A stretch of DNA of 64,000 nucleotides from Nitrospirillum viridazoti CBAmc (GTDB taxonomy: Bacteria; Pseudomonadota; Alphaproteobacteria; Azospirillales; Azospirillaceae): the NCBI RefSeq assembly GCF_000730165.1, contig NZ_CP022111.1:930001-994000 (forward strand), written 5' to 3'. The translations under genes and the position numbers were made by a program. Below the pieces are notes generated by a model, which saw only the letters and a list, made by a program, of their open reading frames with translations, had not been told where the DNA came from and did no database searches. This document shows positions 35,043 through 43,690 of this stretch, in pieces; position 1 is the first letter of the stretch, and each line of letters starts with the position of its first letter.

Positions 35043-35058
35043 TGGCCCGGGGTTTGCG
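35043..35058 (+). promoter_or_regulatory. Sigma-54-type promoter upstream of flgK
   Basis: TGGCCCG-N4-TTGCG matches the -24/-12 consensus, with GG (35044-35045) and GC (35056-35057) separated by exactly 10 bp. It lies 71 bp before the flgK start. Late flagellar genes are commonly sigma-54 dependent in alphaproteobacteria. Confidence 0.7.
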
Positions 35059-35128
35059 TAGTGGGGGACGGATCGGCCATGGGGGTCGGTCCCCTGCGCG
35101 GAAGTCCCCGCCACCGAGGCCCGGTCCC

Positions 35129-36538
35129 ATGAGTTTGTTCAGCGCGCTGAATTCGGCCGCCAACAGCCTGAATGTCATTCAGGCCGGCATCCAGGTCGTT
35201 TCAGACAACATGAACAACGCCAACAGCCCGGATCGTACGAAACATACCGTTTCGCAAACGACCGATCCGTTGAGCGGCGTCACCATCTCGCAGTATTCGC
35301 GATCGGTGGACGTGGCCCTGCAGGCTCAGCTTCAGGGGACGACGTCGGAGAACGGGATGCAGCAGGTGCTGTCCCAGTACATGAGCCAGATCGGCGGCAT
35401 GCTGGGCACCACCAGTTCCACCAATTCCAGTGACAGCGCTACGCCCAAGCTGACCCAGGCGTTCCAGGATTTCACCTCCGCCCTGCAGGATCTGTCGGCT
35501 ACGCCTGAGAATGCCGTGGCACAGAACCAGGTGGTGCAGAAGGCCCAGGCCCTGGTGCAGACCATCCACACCCTGTCGGCGGGGGTGGACCAGATGGTGG
35601 TCCAGGCCAAGGGGGACATCACCCAGACGGTGAAGTCGATCAACACCGATCTGACCCAGATCGACCAGTTGAACGCCACCATCTCCCAGCTGAAGGCCGC
35701 CAACCAGCCGACCGCCGATTTCGAGGACCAGCGCGACGCCACGTTGCGCGACCTGTCCTCGATGATCAACATCCGCACCACGCAGCGCGACGACGGCTCC
35801 ATCGCCGTCTTCACGCCCACGGGCTCCACGCTGGTGGACGGCACCGCCACCCAGCTGAGCTATGACGGCAAAGTGATCTCAGGCGCCGGCGGCGCCGACA
35901 TCACCGCCGCCATCAGCGGCGGCAAGCTGGGCGGCCTGCTGGACATGGTGGCCGACAGCTCGCCAGCCCCGGCCAGCGGCGACGCCACAACCGAAGTCTT
36001 CCGCAAGCTGAAGTCGCAGCTGGACGCCGTGGCCGGTGCCCTGACCGGCACGACGCAGGCGGGCCAGCCCACCAGCATCACCGACGCCTACAACAAGGCC
36101 AGCCCCACCAACGACGGCGAACTGGCCAGCGGCCTGTTCTCGGGCAGCGACGCCGGTACCCTGGCGGTGAACAAGGACCTGCTGAACGGCACCAAGACCA
36201 TCAAGCAGTCGGCCGTGAACGCCATGGTCAGCGCCATGACCGCGACCGGCCGCACCATGACGGCCGATGGCCTGACCCTCACCAACGTCAGCTACGGCGG
36301 CATGGCCGACCAGGTGTCCAGCAACTGGTCCACCATCCAGTCCAACGTCAACACCCAGGCCACCACCACCTCATCCTTCATGACCAGCCTGCAGACGCGC
36401 TACGCCAGCTCGACGGGCGTCAACATGGATGAGGAGGTCGCGAACCTGCAGGTACTCCAGCGCAACTATTCGGCCACCGCTCGCGTGATCTCGGTCATCG
36501 GGCAGATGTTCGACACCCTGACGCAGGCCGTGACATGA
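35129..36538 (+). CDS. flgK: FlgK, flagellar hook-associated protein 1
   Basis: A 469-aa hook-filament junction protein, exported by the flagellar type III system. The N-terminal flagellar-rod signature is SALNSAANSLNVIQAGIQVV, with NMNNANSPDRTKHTVSQ, and the C-terminal heptad region has GVNMDEEVANLQVLQRNYSA. It is shorter than E. coli FlgK (about 547) because the central variable domain is small. The stop overlaps the flgL start by 4 bp. Confidence 0.94.
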   Translation: MSLFSALNSAANSLNVIQAGIQVVSDNMNNANSPDRTKHTVSQTTDPLSGVTISQYSRSVDVALQAQLQGTTSENGMQQVLSQYMSQIGGMLGTTSSTNSSDSATPKLTQAFQDFTSALQDLSATPENAVAQNQVVQKAQALVQTIHTLSAGVDQMVVQAKGDITQTVKSINTDLTQIDQLNATISQLKAANQPTADFEDQRDATLRDLSSMINIRTTQRDDGSIAVFTPTGSTLVDGTATQLSYDGKVISGAGGADITAAISGGKLGGLLDMVADSSPAPASGDATTEVFRKLKSQLDAVAGALTGTTQAGQPTSITDAYNKASPTNDGELASGLFSGSDAGTLAVNKDLLNGTKTIKQSAVNAMVSAMTATGRTMTADGLTLTNVSYGGMADQVSSNWSTIQSNVNTQATTTSSFMTSLQTRYASSTGVNMDEEVANLQVLQRNYSATARVISVIGQMFDTLTQAVT

Positions 36539-38682
36539 CCATCTCCCGTGTAAGCACCTACGGCAGCTACCTGTCGATGCTGAACGGCATCAATGGGAAC
36601 TCGACGTCGCTGGCCGAGCTGCAGCAGCAGTTCAACACCGGCATCAAGTCGCAGGACCTGTCCGCCTACGGCACCCAGGCCAACCAGCTGCTGGCCCTGA
36701 AGGCCCAGTACGCCCAGCGCACCGGCTATTCCAGCGCCATCACCGCAGCCACGACCCAGGTGAACGCGACGGAGACGGCGCTGTCGTCGATGCAGAAAAT
36801 CGTCTCCAATCTGTTGAGCTCGGCCAACATCCCGGCTGGCGCCGGCAATCCCACCATTTCGGCGGTCACCTCGTCCAACAGTGGCAACCTGGGCCTGTCG
36901 GTGGACACGACCAAGTCCGTGTTCAACGCCGCCGCCACCTATACGGTCAGCGCCGTTCCCTCCAATTCCGGGAAGATCGGCAGCTATGACGTGACCGTCA
37001 GCGACGGTATGGGCGGCGTGTCGACCAAGACGCTGAACCTCACCACCATCCCGCCCGATGACGGCCAGCAGACCTTCGAAATGACGGGCGGGCCGGGTGA
37101 CGGGTCCACCATTGCGCTGGACATCAACCAGCTGAAGGGCACGGGCAGCGCCACGTTCAGCGTAGGGTATCCCGACCTGTCGGCGCCCAAGGCGCTGTTG
37201 CAGGGCGCCCTGACCCAACTGTCCAGCCTGCTGAACACCAAGGCCGGTGACCGCTACATCTTCGCCGGCAGCCGGTACGACACGCAGCCCGTGGGTGACT
37301 TGTCGGCGACCAAGCAGGTCACCAAGATGACCTTCAAGGGTACGTTGGGCGTGGCGGGCGACACGTACGAGATGTATGTGGGCGATAAGCGCTACACCTA
37401 TACCACCACGGGCAGCGAGACCAGCCCGTCCGACATCCTCAACGGCCTGGCGTCGCAGGTCAACGGGCCCAACCAGACGGCCATCCTCAACGGCCAGAAG
37501 CCGAACCCGCCGGTGGTCGCTTCGGTGTCCGGCAACGTGATGACGCTGACCGGCATGGACGCGGGCTACACCTTCACCGCCCAGTCCAACGTCTACAGCC
37601 AGCCCGGCTACAACAATACCGAGAGTGGTGCCGCCACACCGGCCGCGGCCTATACGCCGGCGACGAACGACGGACAGGACGCCATCTACGCCCAGTTCAT
37701 GACCCAGCCGGCCATCGCGGCCGATCCCACCGCCGTACCCCCGGTCACGGGTCAGCAGCAGATCGACCAGGTGAACCTGAGCGGCGCCAGCGTGGACGTC
37801 GGTGACGTGTTCACCATCACCATGGGCAATCGCAATACCGTCAACGTCACAAGCGACGATGCCAATCCGGCCAACAACATCTCATACGACAAGGTGAGCG
37901 GGCCGACGACATACAGCTACGTCATGACGGCGGGCGACATCGCTGCGGCCAAGGCCGACCCGAACGGCCCCATGAACTACGTGGCCAACAAGCTGGCCGG
38001 CGTGATCAACACCGACCCGCAGCGCTCGGCCGATGCGGTGGTCACGGCCAATCCGCCGCTGGGCGCGCAGCTGACGCTGACCGGCACCGGGACGCAGCGC
38101 TTCGCCACCACGGCGACGGTGCAGAACAATACCAACCAGAACAGCTTCACCACCAACACGCTGGACCCCTTCCAGGATGCCAGCTCGTTCAGCACCACCA
38201 TCACCAGCCCGCCCAGCCTGGCGGTCTACGACACGCAGTACACCAGCGGCGCGCAGAGCACGGCCGCCTTCGCCAGCAGCACGCTGAACGTGGACGACAG
38301 CACCACCGCGACCTACGGCGTCAGTTCCAACGACCCCGCCATCCAGAACCTGATCATCGGCATCAAGCAGATGCTGTCCGCGGTCAGCAACCCGGGCAGT
38401 TACACGGCGATGATGAGCACCGCGCGTTCCACCATCGTGCAGGCCCAGGGGCAGATCCGCCAGCTGGACGCCAGCACGGTGAACGCGCAGAGCGTCCTGG
38501 GCACGGCGGCGACCAACCACAAGAACGCCATGGACGATATCCAGAACCAGATCGCCAACATCCAGAACGTCGATCCGACGACTGTGGCCGCACAATTGCA
38601 AGCGGCTTTGAACCAACAGCAGGGCGCCTACACGGTTGCCGGCAAAATCGCTTCCCTTTCCCTTGTCAACTTCCTGAGCTGA
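36535..38682 (+). CDS. flgL: FlgL, flagellar hook-associated protein 3 (unusually long)
   Basis: A 715-aa junction protein between hook and filament, more than twice the ~317 aa of E. coli FlgL. The N-terminal coiled coil (ISRVSTYGSYLSMLNG, LQQQFNTGIKSQDLSAYG) and the C-terminal helices (residues ~600-715, QLDASTVNAQSVLGTAATNH) are canonical. Between are inserted modules. One (about residues 272-350, GDTYEMYVGDKRYTYTTT) resembles the repeated modules of the hook protein downstream. Another is at about 421-535. TAGDRYIFAGSRYDTQPV is the family's own core. Coupled to flgK by a 4-bp overlap. Confidence 0.9.
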   Translation: MTISRVSTYGSYLSMLNGINGNSTSLAELQQQFNTGIKSQDLSAYGTQANQLLALKAQYAQRTGYSSAITAATTQVNATETALSSMQKIVSNLLSSANIPAGAGNPTISAVTSSNSGNLGLSVDTTKSVFNAAATYTVSAVPSNSGKIGSYDVTVSDGMGGVSTKTLNLTTIPPDDGQQTFEMTGGPGDGSTIALDINQLKGTGSATFSVGYPDLSAPKALLQGALTQLSSLLNTKAGDRYIFAGSRYDTQPVGDLSATKQVTKMTFKGTLGVAGDTYEMYVGDKRYTYTTTGSETSPSDILNGLASQVNGPNQTAILNGQKPNPPVVASVSGNVMTLTGMDAGYTFTAQSNVYSQPGYNNTESGAATPAAAYTPATNDGQDAIYAQFMTQPAIAADPTAVPPVTGQQQIDQVNLSGASVDVGDVFTITMGNRNTVNVTSDDANPANNISYDKVSGPTTYSYVMTAGDIAAAKADPNGPMNYVANKLAGVINTDPQRSADAVVTANPPLGAQLTLTGTGTQRFATTATVQNNTNQNSFTTNTLDPFQDASSFSTTITSPPSLAVYDTQYTSGAQSTAAFASSTLNVDDSTTATYGVSSNDPAIQNLIIGIKQMLSAVSNPGSYTAMMSTARSTIVQAQGQIRQLDASTVNAQSVLGTAATNHKNAMDDIQNQIANIQNVDPTTVAAQLQAALNQQQGAYTVAGKIASLSLVNFLS

Positions 38683-38694
38683 GGAGACCTTGCC

Positions 38695-38976
38695 ATGAAC
38701 GCCTATACGCCTGCAGAAGCCTTCGCCGTCGCCACCGTCGCCGCCGCTCCGGTGAACGACGAGGCCCAGCGCGCCCGCCTGTTCGACCAGTTCAACGCCT
38801 ATTGGGTGAACGCCGCCAGCGAGGGCGTGCCCTACGACACCATCGGCACCATGTCCGTGATGGCCTCCATCTACGGCATCCTGGCCAAGTACGGTAAGAC
38901 CACCACCGCCGAATACCTGGAAATCCTGGCTGAGAGCGTGCGCTCCGGTGAGTTTTCGGTGAAGCAGGGCGCCTGA
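38695..38976 (+). CDS. Small protein of unknown function in the flagellar operon
   Basis: A 93-aa soluble, acidic, Ala-rich protein with predicted helices (AQRARLFDQFNAYWVN, AEYLEILAESVRSGEFS). It starts 12 bp after flgL with GAGGAG upstream and is followed by a strong terminator, so it is the last gene of flgK-flgL-orf. I do not recognise a family. Position suggests a role with late flagellar proteins, for example as a chaperone or regulator, but no export or chaperone motif is visible. Confidence 0.7.
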   Translation: MNAYTPAEAFAVATVAAAPVNDEAQRARLFDQFNAYWVNAASEGVPYDTIGTMSVMASIYGILAKYGKTTTAEYLEILAESVRSGEFSVKQGA

Positions 38977-39037
38977 TCCGACAGACGTTCTCCGACGCGT
39001 CAGGGTCCAAAAGGGACCCGCAGGAACGGACCAGGAA

Positions 39038-39083
39038 AAGGCCGGGCCGGTCTCCCCAAAAGGGGGAAGACCAGCCCGGCCTT
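39038..39083 (+). terminator. Strong terminator after the flgKL operon
   Basis: Long stem of about 19-20 bp with one mismatch and one bulge (arms near 39038-39057 and 39063-39083; AAGGCCGGGC pairs with GCCCGGCCTT). Followed by CCTTGCTTTT, a weak U tract. Confidence 0.75.
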
Positions 39084-39354
39084 CCTTGCTTTTGGGCTGC
39101 GGTTTACCGGCCCGGAACCGAAGCGACGCCTACCGGGAAGAAACGGCCGGGTTGGGGTAGCCGGTAGGAAAAAACGGCCCGGTGCTCCGCTGCCGCGGCA
39201 CATCCTGCCAGGCGGTGCGACGCGCGACGTGATGGCGGTGGTGGGGCCCATTTTTCAAGAATATCCAATAATAACAATAATCTATTGAGCACTCCCCAGG
39301 GAGAAGCGCCCCCTGCCGGGGGAAATGGTGGGTGCCACGCCAATCTTCGCAAAC

Positions 39355-39370
39355 TGGCATCTATCTTGCT
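39355..39370 (+). promoter_or_regulatory. Sigma-54-type promoter upstream of the hook gene
   Basis: TGGCATC-N4-TTGCT, with GG (39356-39357) and GC (39368-39369) 10 bp apart. This is a near-perfect -24/-12 element placed 48 bp before the hook gene start. Confidence 0.8.
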
Positions 39371-39417
39371 TTCCTTGAGATCCAGATACGCAACCGCTCT
39401 TCCTGGGAGCCAGCACC

Positions 39418-42135
39418 ATGAGCATTTTCGGCTCGATGTCCGTCGGCATTTCCGGTTTGCAGGCGCAGTCCACCGCGCTCAGCAACATCTCCGACAACAT
39501 CGCGAACGCCCAGACGACGGGCTTCAAGCGCATCGACACATCGTTCGAATCCCTGGTTATCTCGGCCAGCAACACGCAGTACCAGGCGGGCGGTGTCCAG
39601 GCCTCGCCCAACTACGTCAACAACGTGTCGGGCACCATCTCGACCTCGGACACGCCGACCAATATCGCCATCCGCGGCAACGGCTTCTTCAGCGTCAGCA
39701 AGCTGACGACGGTGAACGGCACGACCACCGCGTCGACCGAGCGCTTCTACACCCGTGACGGCAGCTTCTCGCTGAACTCCAGCCGCACCCTGGTCAACAA
39801 TTCCGGTTTCGCGCTGAACGGCTTCTCCTACGACAGCACCACGGGCCTATACGCCACCTCCGCCACGCCGGTGCAGGTGCAGTCGGACATCGACAGCCCG
39901 GTGCCGACCAAGGAAATCGACCTGAAGGCGAACCTGCCGACCGACCCGTCGGGCGGCATCACGCCCACCCAGATCCAGGTCTACGACAGCGCAGGCACGG
40001 CCCACAACCTGAACCTGTCCTGGCGTCAGGGCAATACCGACGGCACTTGGCAGCTGGGCGTCACCGCCGACGGCAGCCAGGGGTCGCAACCCATCCAATC
40101 GCTGCTGAACACCGGCTTCCCCGCCGCTATCACCGAAAGCAGCCTGCTGACCGGCAAGAACGACCGCGCCCAGGTCGACGACGTGACCTTCGCCACGGCG
40201 GCGGTGGCGCCGGCCTACGGCTTCAACGTCGGCGACAGCTATTCCGTGGTGGTCAACGGCACCACGTACAGCCAGAACATCACCACGGCCAACGCCGCGC
40301 AATTCAGCGGCATGAAGGACATCGCCCAGGCCCTGGCCGACAAGATCAACGGCGCCGATACCTCCTCCGGCGTGCTGGCCACGGTCACGTCGACGGGCGC
40401 CTTGCGCTTGGCAGCCAAGACGCCCGGCACGCCATTCACGCTGGACCAGAGCGTGAACGCCGGTGCCATCACCACGCACACTTCGACCGATACGTTGGTG
40501 CAGACCGCCACCGCGACGACGCCGGAAATCCACACCTCGACCTTTGTCGGCAACACCATCAACATCGATGACGTTTACAGCATGAACGTCAACGGCACGA
40601 CCTACTCGGTCACGGTGACGCCGCAGAACCTCGGCTCCCTGTCGAACATCAACGGCGTGGTGCAGAAACTGGCGTCGCTGATCAATGTCGACACCGGCAC
40701 CACGGGCCTCACCGCCACGCCGTCCAACGGTACGGTGACCGTGAAGGGTGGCAACGGCGTCACCTTCACCCAGAGCTCCTCCGCCGTGGACTCCGCCGGC
40801 CTGACCAACACGGCGACGCAGTCGACTTACGTCGGCAACACCACCGGGTCGAAAGAGGTGGAGAAGATCAGCATCACCGGGCAGCCCGGTGACGTGGGCA
40901 CCAGCTACAGCTTCACCGTCCAGTCGCCGCAGGCCAAGTCGGTGCTGCCGGTCGAACAGCTGAATGCCGGCGCGCCCACCACCTACACCTACGACTTCGC
41001 AACGCCCTATGGCGCCACCACGGCGCCGCAGGTGGGCCAGTTGTACAGCGTCTCGCTGGGGTCTTCGACCTACAACATCCAGATGACCAATTCCAACATC
41101 GCCAACTATCCGGATGTGCAGTCGGTGATCACCGACCTGGCGTCCCGGGTCACGGCCGACACCAACTCACCCTTCACGGTGCAGTCGTCGGCGGGCGGTG
41201 TCCTGACACTGCAGACCAAGGCCAACGACGCCACGCTGTCCACCACCCAGAACCTGCCGCCCAGCTTCTCCCAGGCCATCACCTATACGACCGACGGCAC
41301 CGAGACCAGCCTGGCCGACATCAGCGGCAAGATCGCGGCCAAGATCAACGCCATCTCCGGCATCCCGGTGCAGGCAACCTCGTCCGGCGGCACCATCACC
41401 CTGACCGGCAACACCGACGCCGCCGCCTTCTACACCAGCATCCCGGGCGGTTCCAGCGCCTCCACGCCGGGCGTGGTGGTCGGTAAGACGCCGGGTCACA
41501 TCAACCTGACCTTCGGCGGCACCTTGTCCGATGGCACCACAGCGCAGGCGGGCACGCTGAGCCACATGGACACCTCGTCCATTGGTACCGGCAACGCCAC
41601 CGTCAGCGCCGACCAGAGCGCCAACGCCGCAGCCCAGGTGGGCTTCGACTTCGACTTCGGCTACGGCCTGCAGCACATCGTGTTGAACCTGGGCAACTTC
41701 GGCCAGTCCTCCGGTCTGACCCAGTTCGACGGCACCAACATCAACGTCACCTCCAAGGTGCAGGACGGCAGCCCGGCCGGCACCTTCAAGGACGTGCAGA
41801 TCAACGCCGACGGCACCGTGCTGGCCAACTACGACAACGGCCGCCAGCGGACCATCGCCAAGGTTCCGATCGTGCTGTTCAACAACCCGGACGCCCTGTC
41901 GCGCTCCACCGGCAACGTCTTCACCGAGACCGTGGACAGCGGCAAGGCCCGCTTCAACGACACGGGCGTGAACGGCGCCGGCGACATCGCCTCCAGCAGC
42001 CTGGAAGGCTCCAACGTCGACATCGCGTCGGAATTCACCCAGCTGATCGTGGCGCAGCGGTCCTACACCGCCAACACCAAGGTCATCACCACCGCCGACG
42101 ACCTGCTGCAGGACACCATCAACCTGAAGCGGTAA
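39418..42135 (+). CDS. flgE: FlgE flagellar hook protein (unusually long)
   Basis: A 905-aa hook subunit, compared with ~402 in E. coli. The N-terminal flagellar-basal-body/rod signature is SVGISGLQAQSTALSNISDN with IANAQTTGFKR. The C-terminal part is SNVDIASEFTQLIVAQRSYT with ANTKVITTADDLLQDT, both canonical. Residues ~271-680 hold about four related modules beginning GDSYSVVVNGTTY, DDVYSMNVNGTTY, GQLYSVSLGSSTY and YTTDGTETSLADISGK, each with a LA..IN-like helix and a strand-rich end, like flagellin hook IN motifs. Ala/Thr/Ser-rich. Own sigma-54-type promoter. Confidence 0.92.
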   Translation: MSIFGSMSVGISGLQAQSTALSNISDNIANAQTTGFKRIDTSFESLVISASNTQYQAGGVQASPNYVNNVSGTISTSDTPTNIAIRGNGFFSVSKLTTVNGTTTASTERFYTRDGSFSLNSSRTLVNNSGFALNGFSYDSTTGLYATSATPVQVQSDIDSPVPTKEIDLKANLPTDPSGGITPTQIQVYDSAGTAHNLNLSWRQGNTDGTWQLGVTADGSQGSQPIQSLLNTGFPAAITESSLLTGKNDRAQVDDVTFATAAVAPAYGFNVGDSYSVVVNGTTYSQNITTANAAQFSGMKDIAQALADKINGADTSSGVLATVTSTGALRLAAKTPGTPFTLDQSVNAGAITTHTSTDTLVQTATATTPEIHTSTFVGNTINIDDVYSMNVNGTTYSVTVTPQNLGSLSNINGVVQKLASLINVDTGTTGLTATPSNGTVTVKGGNGVTFTQSSSAVDSAGLTNTATQSTYVGNTTGSKEVEKISITGQPGDVGTSYSFTVQSPQAKSVLPVEQLNAGAPTTYTYDFATPYGATTAPQVGQLYSVSLGSSTYNIQMTNSNIANYPDVQSVITDLASRVTADTNSPFTVQSSAGGVLTLQTKANDATLSTTQNLPPSFSQAITYTTDGTETSLADISGKIAAKINAISGIPVQATSSGGTITLTGNTDAAAFYTSIPGGSSASTPGVVVGKTPGHINLTFGGTLSDGTTAQAGTLSHMDTSSIGTGNATVSADQSANAAAQVGFDFDFGYGLQHIVLNLGNFGQSSGLTQFDGTNINVTSKVQDGSPAGTFKDVQINADGTVLANYDNGRQRTIAKVPIVLFNNPDALSRSTGNVFTETVDSGKARFNDTGVNGAGDIASSSLEGSNVDIASEFTQLIVAQRSYTANTKVITTADDLLQDTINLKR

Positions 42136-42217
42136 GGCGTAGCGTCCTGACGGTCCCGGCGTGGCAGATTGCCGCTGTCCGGGGCCCGAAGGGCAGACGC
42201 ATCAGGTGGTTAGGTAG

Positions 42218-42255
42218 AGCCGTCCCGCGTCCTCGGCAGGATGCGGGCGGCTTTG
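42218..42255 (+). terminator. Terminator after flgE
   Basis: AGCCGTCCCGC (42218-42228) pairs with GCGGGCGGCT (42243-42252) with one bulge, then TTGTCTT. Moderate support. Confidence 0.55.
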
Positions 42256-42321
42256 TCTTGCGCCGGCGGACGGTTGGTGCTGAAGTATTTGCATTATTAA
42301 GAATAATGCGACCGCTTCGGC

Positions 42322-43116
42322 ATGTCCGCCCTTGGTGGCATTTCCGCGTCGCCCGTCTGGGCACGCGCCCTGACGGGCCCAACCCCTGCCGTCGCCGCGG
42401 TGGGGCAAGGGGCGGCTGTGACCGCCGCAAGCCCATCTGGGCAGGCGCCCAACCCTTACAGTGTCCGGGGCCAGGCTCAGGCCAAGCAGTCCGGCGGCGC
42501 CCAGGCGGCTGGCAACGGCACGGCCAGCGATGGCACCAAGCTGAGCGATGCCCAGCAGCAGCAGGTTGACAAGCTCAAGACCGTGGACCGGGCGGTGCGG
42601 GCGCATGAGGCGGCGCACAAGGCGGCGGGCGGGCCCTACGCGGGGTCGGAATCCTTCACCTTCACCACCGGCCCCGATGGGCAGCACTACGCCACGGCAG
42701 GTGAGGTCGCCATCGACATCGGCTCGATCCAGGGCGACCCCCAGGCCACCATCACCAAGCTGGAAACGGTGCGCCGCGCCGCCTTGGCGCCGGCTGATCC
42801 CTCCGGTCAGGATCGCGCCGTGGCTGCCCAGGCCCAGGCCGGCATTGTCGCCGCCCAAGGGGAAGAGGCTAAGCAGAAAACGCAAGCCGATGGCGGCACG
42901 TCCAGTAGCGGGACGGCCAATGGCGACACGACTGGCAGCGGTGGCGCTTCGGATTCCGGCGGTACAGCCGGTGTGGAGGCAGGTCGGGTGGGAACCGGCG
43001 GCGTCACCATTCGGCAGGGGGCCGCCGCCTACCGGAAAAGCCAGGGGGCGCTGGATGCCAGCATTGTGCAGGCCGCCCAGGCCGCCGCCGCCCAGCCCCT
43101 GGCGCTGATCGCCTGA
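42322..43116 (+). CDS. SprA-related putative metalloprotease
   Basis: A 264-aa protein. A disordered Ala/Gly/Gln-rich N-terminus (~80 residues) is followed by the HExxH motif HEAAH at residues 95-99 (RAVRAHEAAHKAAGG). Then comes FTTGPDGQHYATAGEVAIDI and DPQATITKLETVRRAALAPADPS, the hallmark of the SprA-related putative metalloprotease family. Lies right after the hook gene and before flaF, so it may act on or with flagellar or envelope proteins. No signal peptide is seen, and catalysis is not shown for this family. The start at 42322 lacks a clear ribosome binding site. Confidence 0.75.
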   Translation: MSALGGISASPVWARALTGPTPAVAAVGQGAAVTAASPSGQAPNPYSVRGQAQAKQSGGAQAAGNGTASDGTKLSDAQQQQVDKLKTVDRAVRAHEAAHKAAGGPYAGSESFTFTTGPDGQHYATAGEVAIDIGSIQGDPQATITKLETVRRAALAPADPSGQDRAVAAQAQAGIVAAQGEEAKQKTQADGGTSSSGTANGDTTGSGGASDSGGTAGVEAGRVGTGGVTIRQGAAAYRKSQGALDASIVQAAQAAAAQPLALIA

Positions 43117-43170
43117 AACGCGAATGGCCAGCGACGGGTGTCGCTGGCCGAACGTCGGAAAAGAACGGTC

Positions 43171-43530
43171 TTATTTGGCGTCGCTGTACCGCAGGGCACA
43201 GATCTTGGTCGCCATGTCCGCCATGACGGCACCGCCCTCATTCTTGGCCAGCGTGGCAGCGTCGGCGCACTTGTGCTGATCGATCAGGCTGTCCACCCGC
43301 TGAGCCACATTGGTCAGGCGCGCCTTGGTCGCGGCGGTCATGCCCTTGGGCTCCACGATTGGCGGATGACCGTAAGGCGTGGAGGCGTCATAACTGAAAA
43401 CCGGGTTGACGGCGGCGAGGCCCCCACCGGGGCTCCAGTAGGGAGTGGCGGCACCCGTGGTCGCCGCGGCGGAGGCGGCGCCCGCCAAAATGATAAAGGT
43501 CACCGCCAGCACGCCGGTCATTGTCTTCAT
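43171..43530 (-). CDS. Small secreted protein of unknown function
   Basis: A 119-aa protein with a Sec signal peptide (MKTMTGVLAVTFIILAGAA, cleavage after ASA). The mature part is helical in its second half (AATKARLTNVAQRVDSLIDQ) and has two cysteines (in HKCADAA and TKICALR) that may form a disulfide in the periplasm. GGGAGG stands 5 nt before the ATG. Convergent with the metalloprotease-like gene, with 54 bp between stops. No family recognised. Confidence 0.7.
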   Translation of the reverse strand: MKTMTGVLAVTFIILAGAASAAATTGAATPYWSPGGGLAAVNPVFSYDASTPYGHPPIVEPKGMTAATKARLTNVAQRVDSLIDQHKCADAATLAKNEGGAVMADMATKICALRYSDAK

Positions 43531-43633
43531 ACCAACCTCCCGCCGCTATGATGAAATCCTTGCCCAGGGTGTGCCGATTGCAACCCTTAGGGTGTGTTTA
43601 TCATCACACCTTTGCCAGGAATTCCAAATTAAA

Positions 43634-43660
43634 AAGCCGGCCATCGGTGATGGCCGGCTT
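43634..43660 (-). terminator. Intrinsic terminator of the unknown gene at 43691-44422
   Basis: Perfect 12-bp stem with a 3-nt loop (AAGCCGGCCATC and GATGGCCGGCTT); the minus-strand read is followed by TTTAATTT. Confidence 0.85.
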
Positions 43661-43690
43661 CTTGGCGTTCCTGCAGGCGGAAAGGCCTGT

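Larger units (their letters stand above)
38977..39417. other. Intergenic region with terminator, inverted repeat and sigma-54 promoter
   Basis: A 441-bp gap. Contains the terminator at 39038-39083, the long inverted repeat CCTACCGG (39129-39136) with CCGGTAGG (39161-39168), a pair of related GA-rich blocks (AGAAACGGCCGGGT and AAAAACGGCCCGGT), an AT-rich patch at 39255-39290, and the sigma-54 promoter at 39355. No gene seen. Confidence 0.5.

Noticed and set aside
42273-42292. Possible sigma-54 promoter before the metalloprotease-like gene
   Set aside because: The GG and GC steps are 13 bp apart, not 10, and the -24 half is poor.
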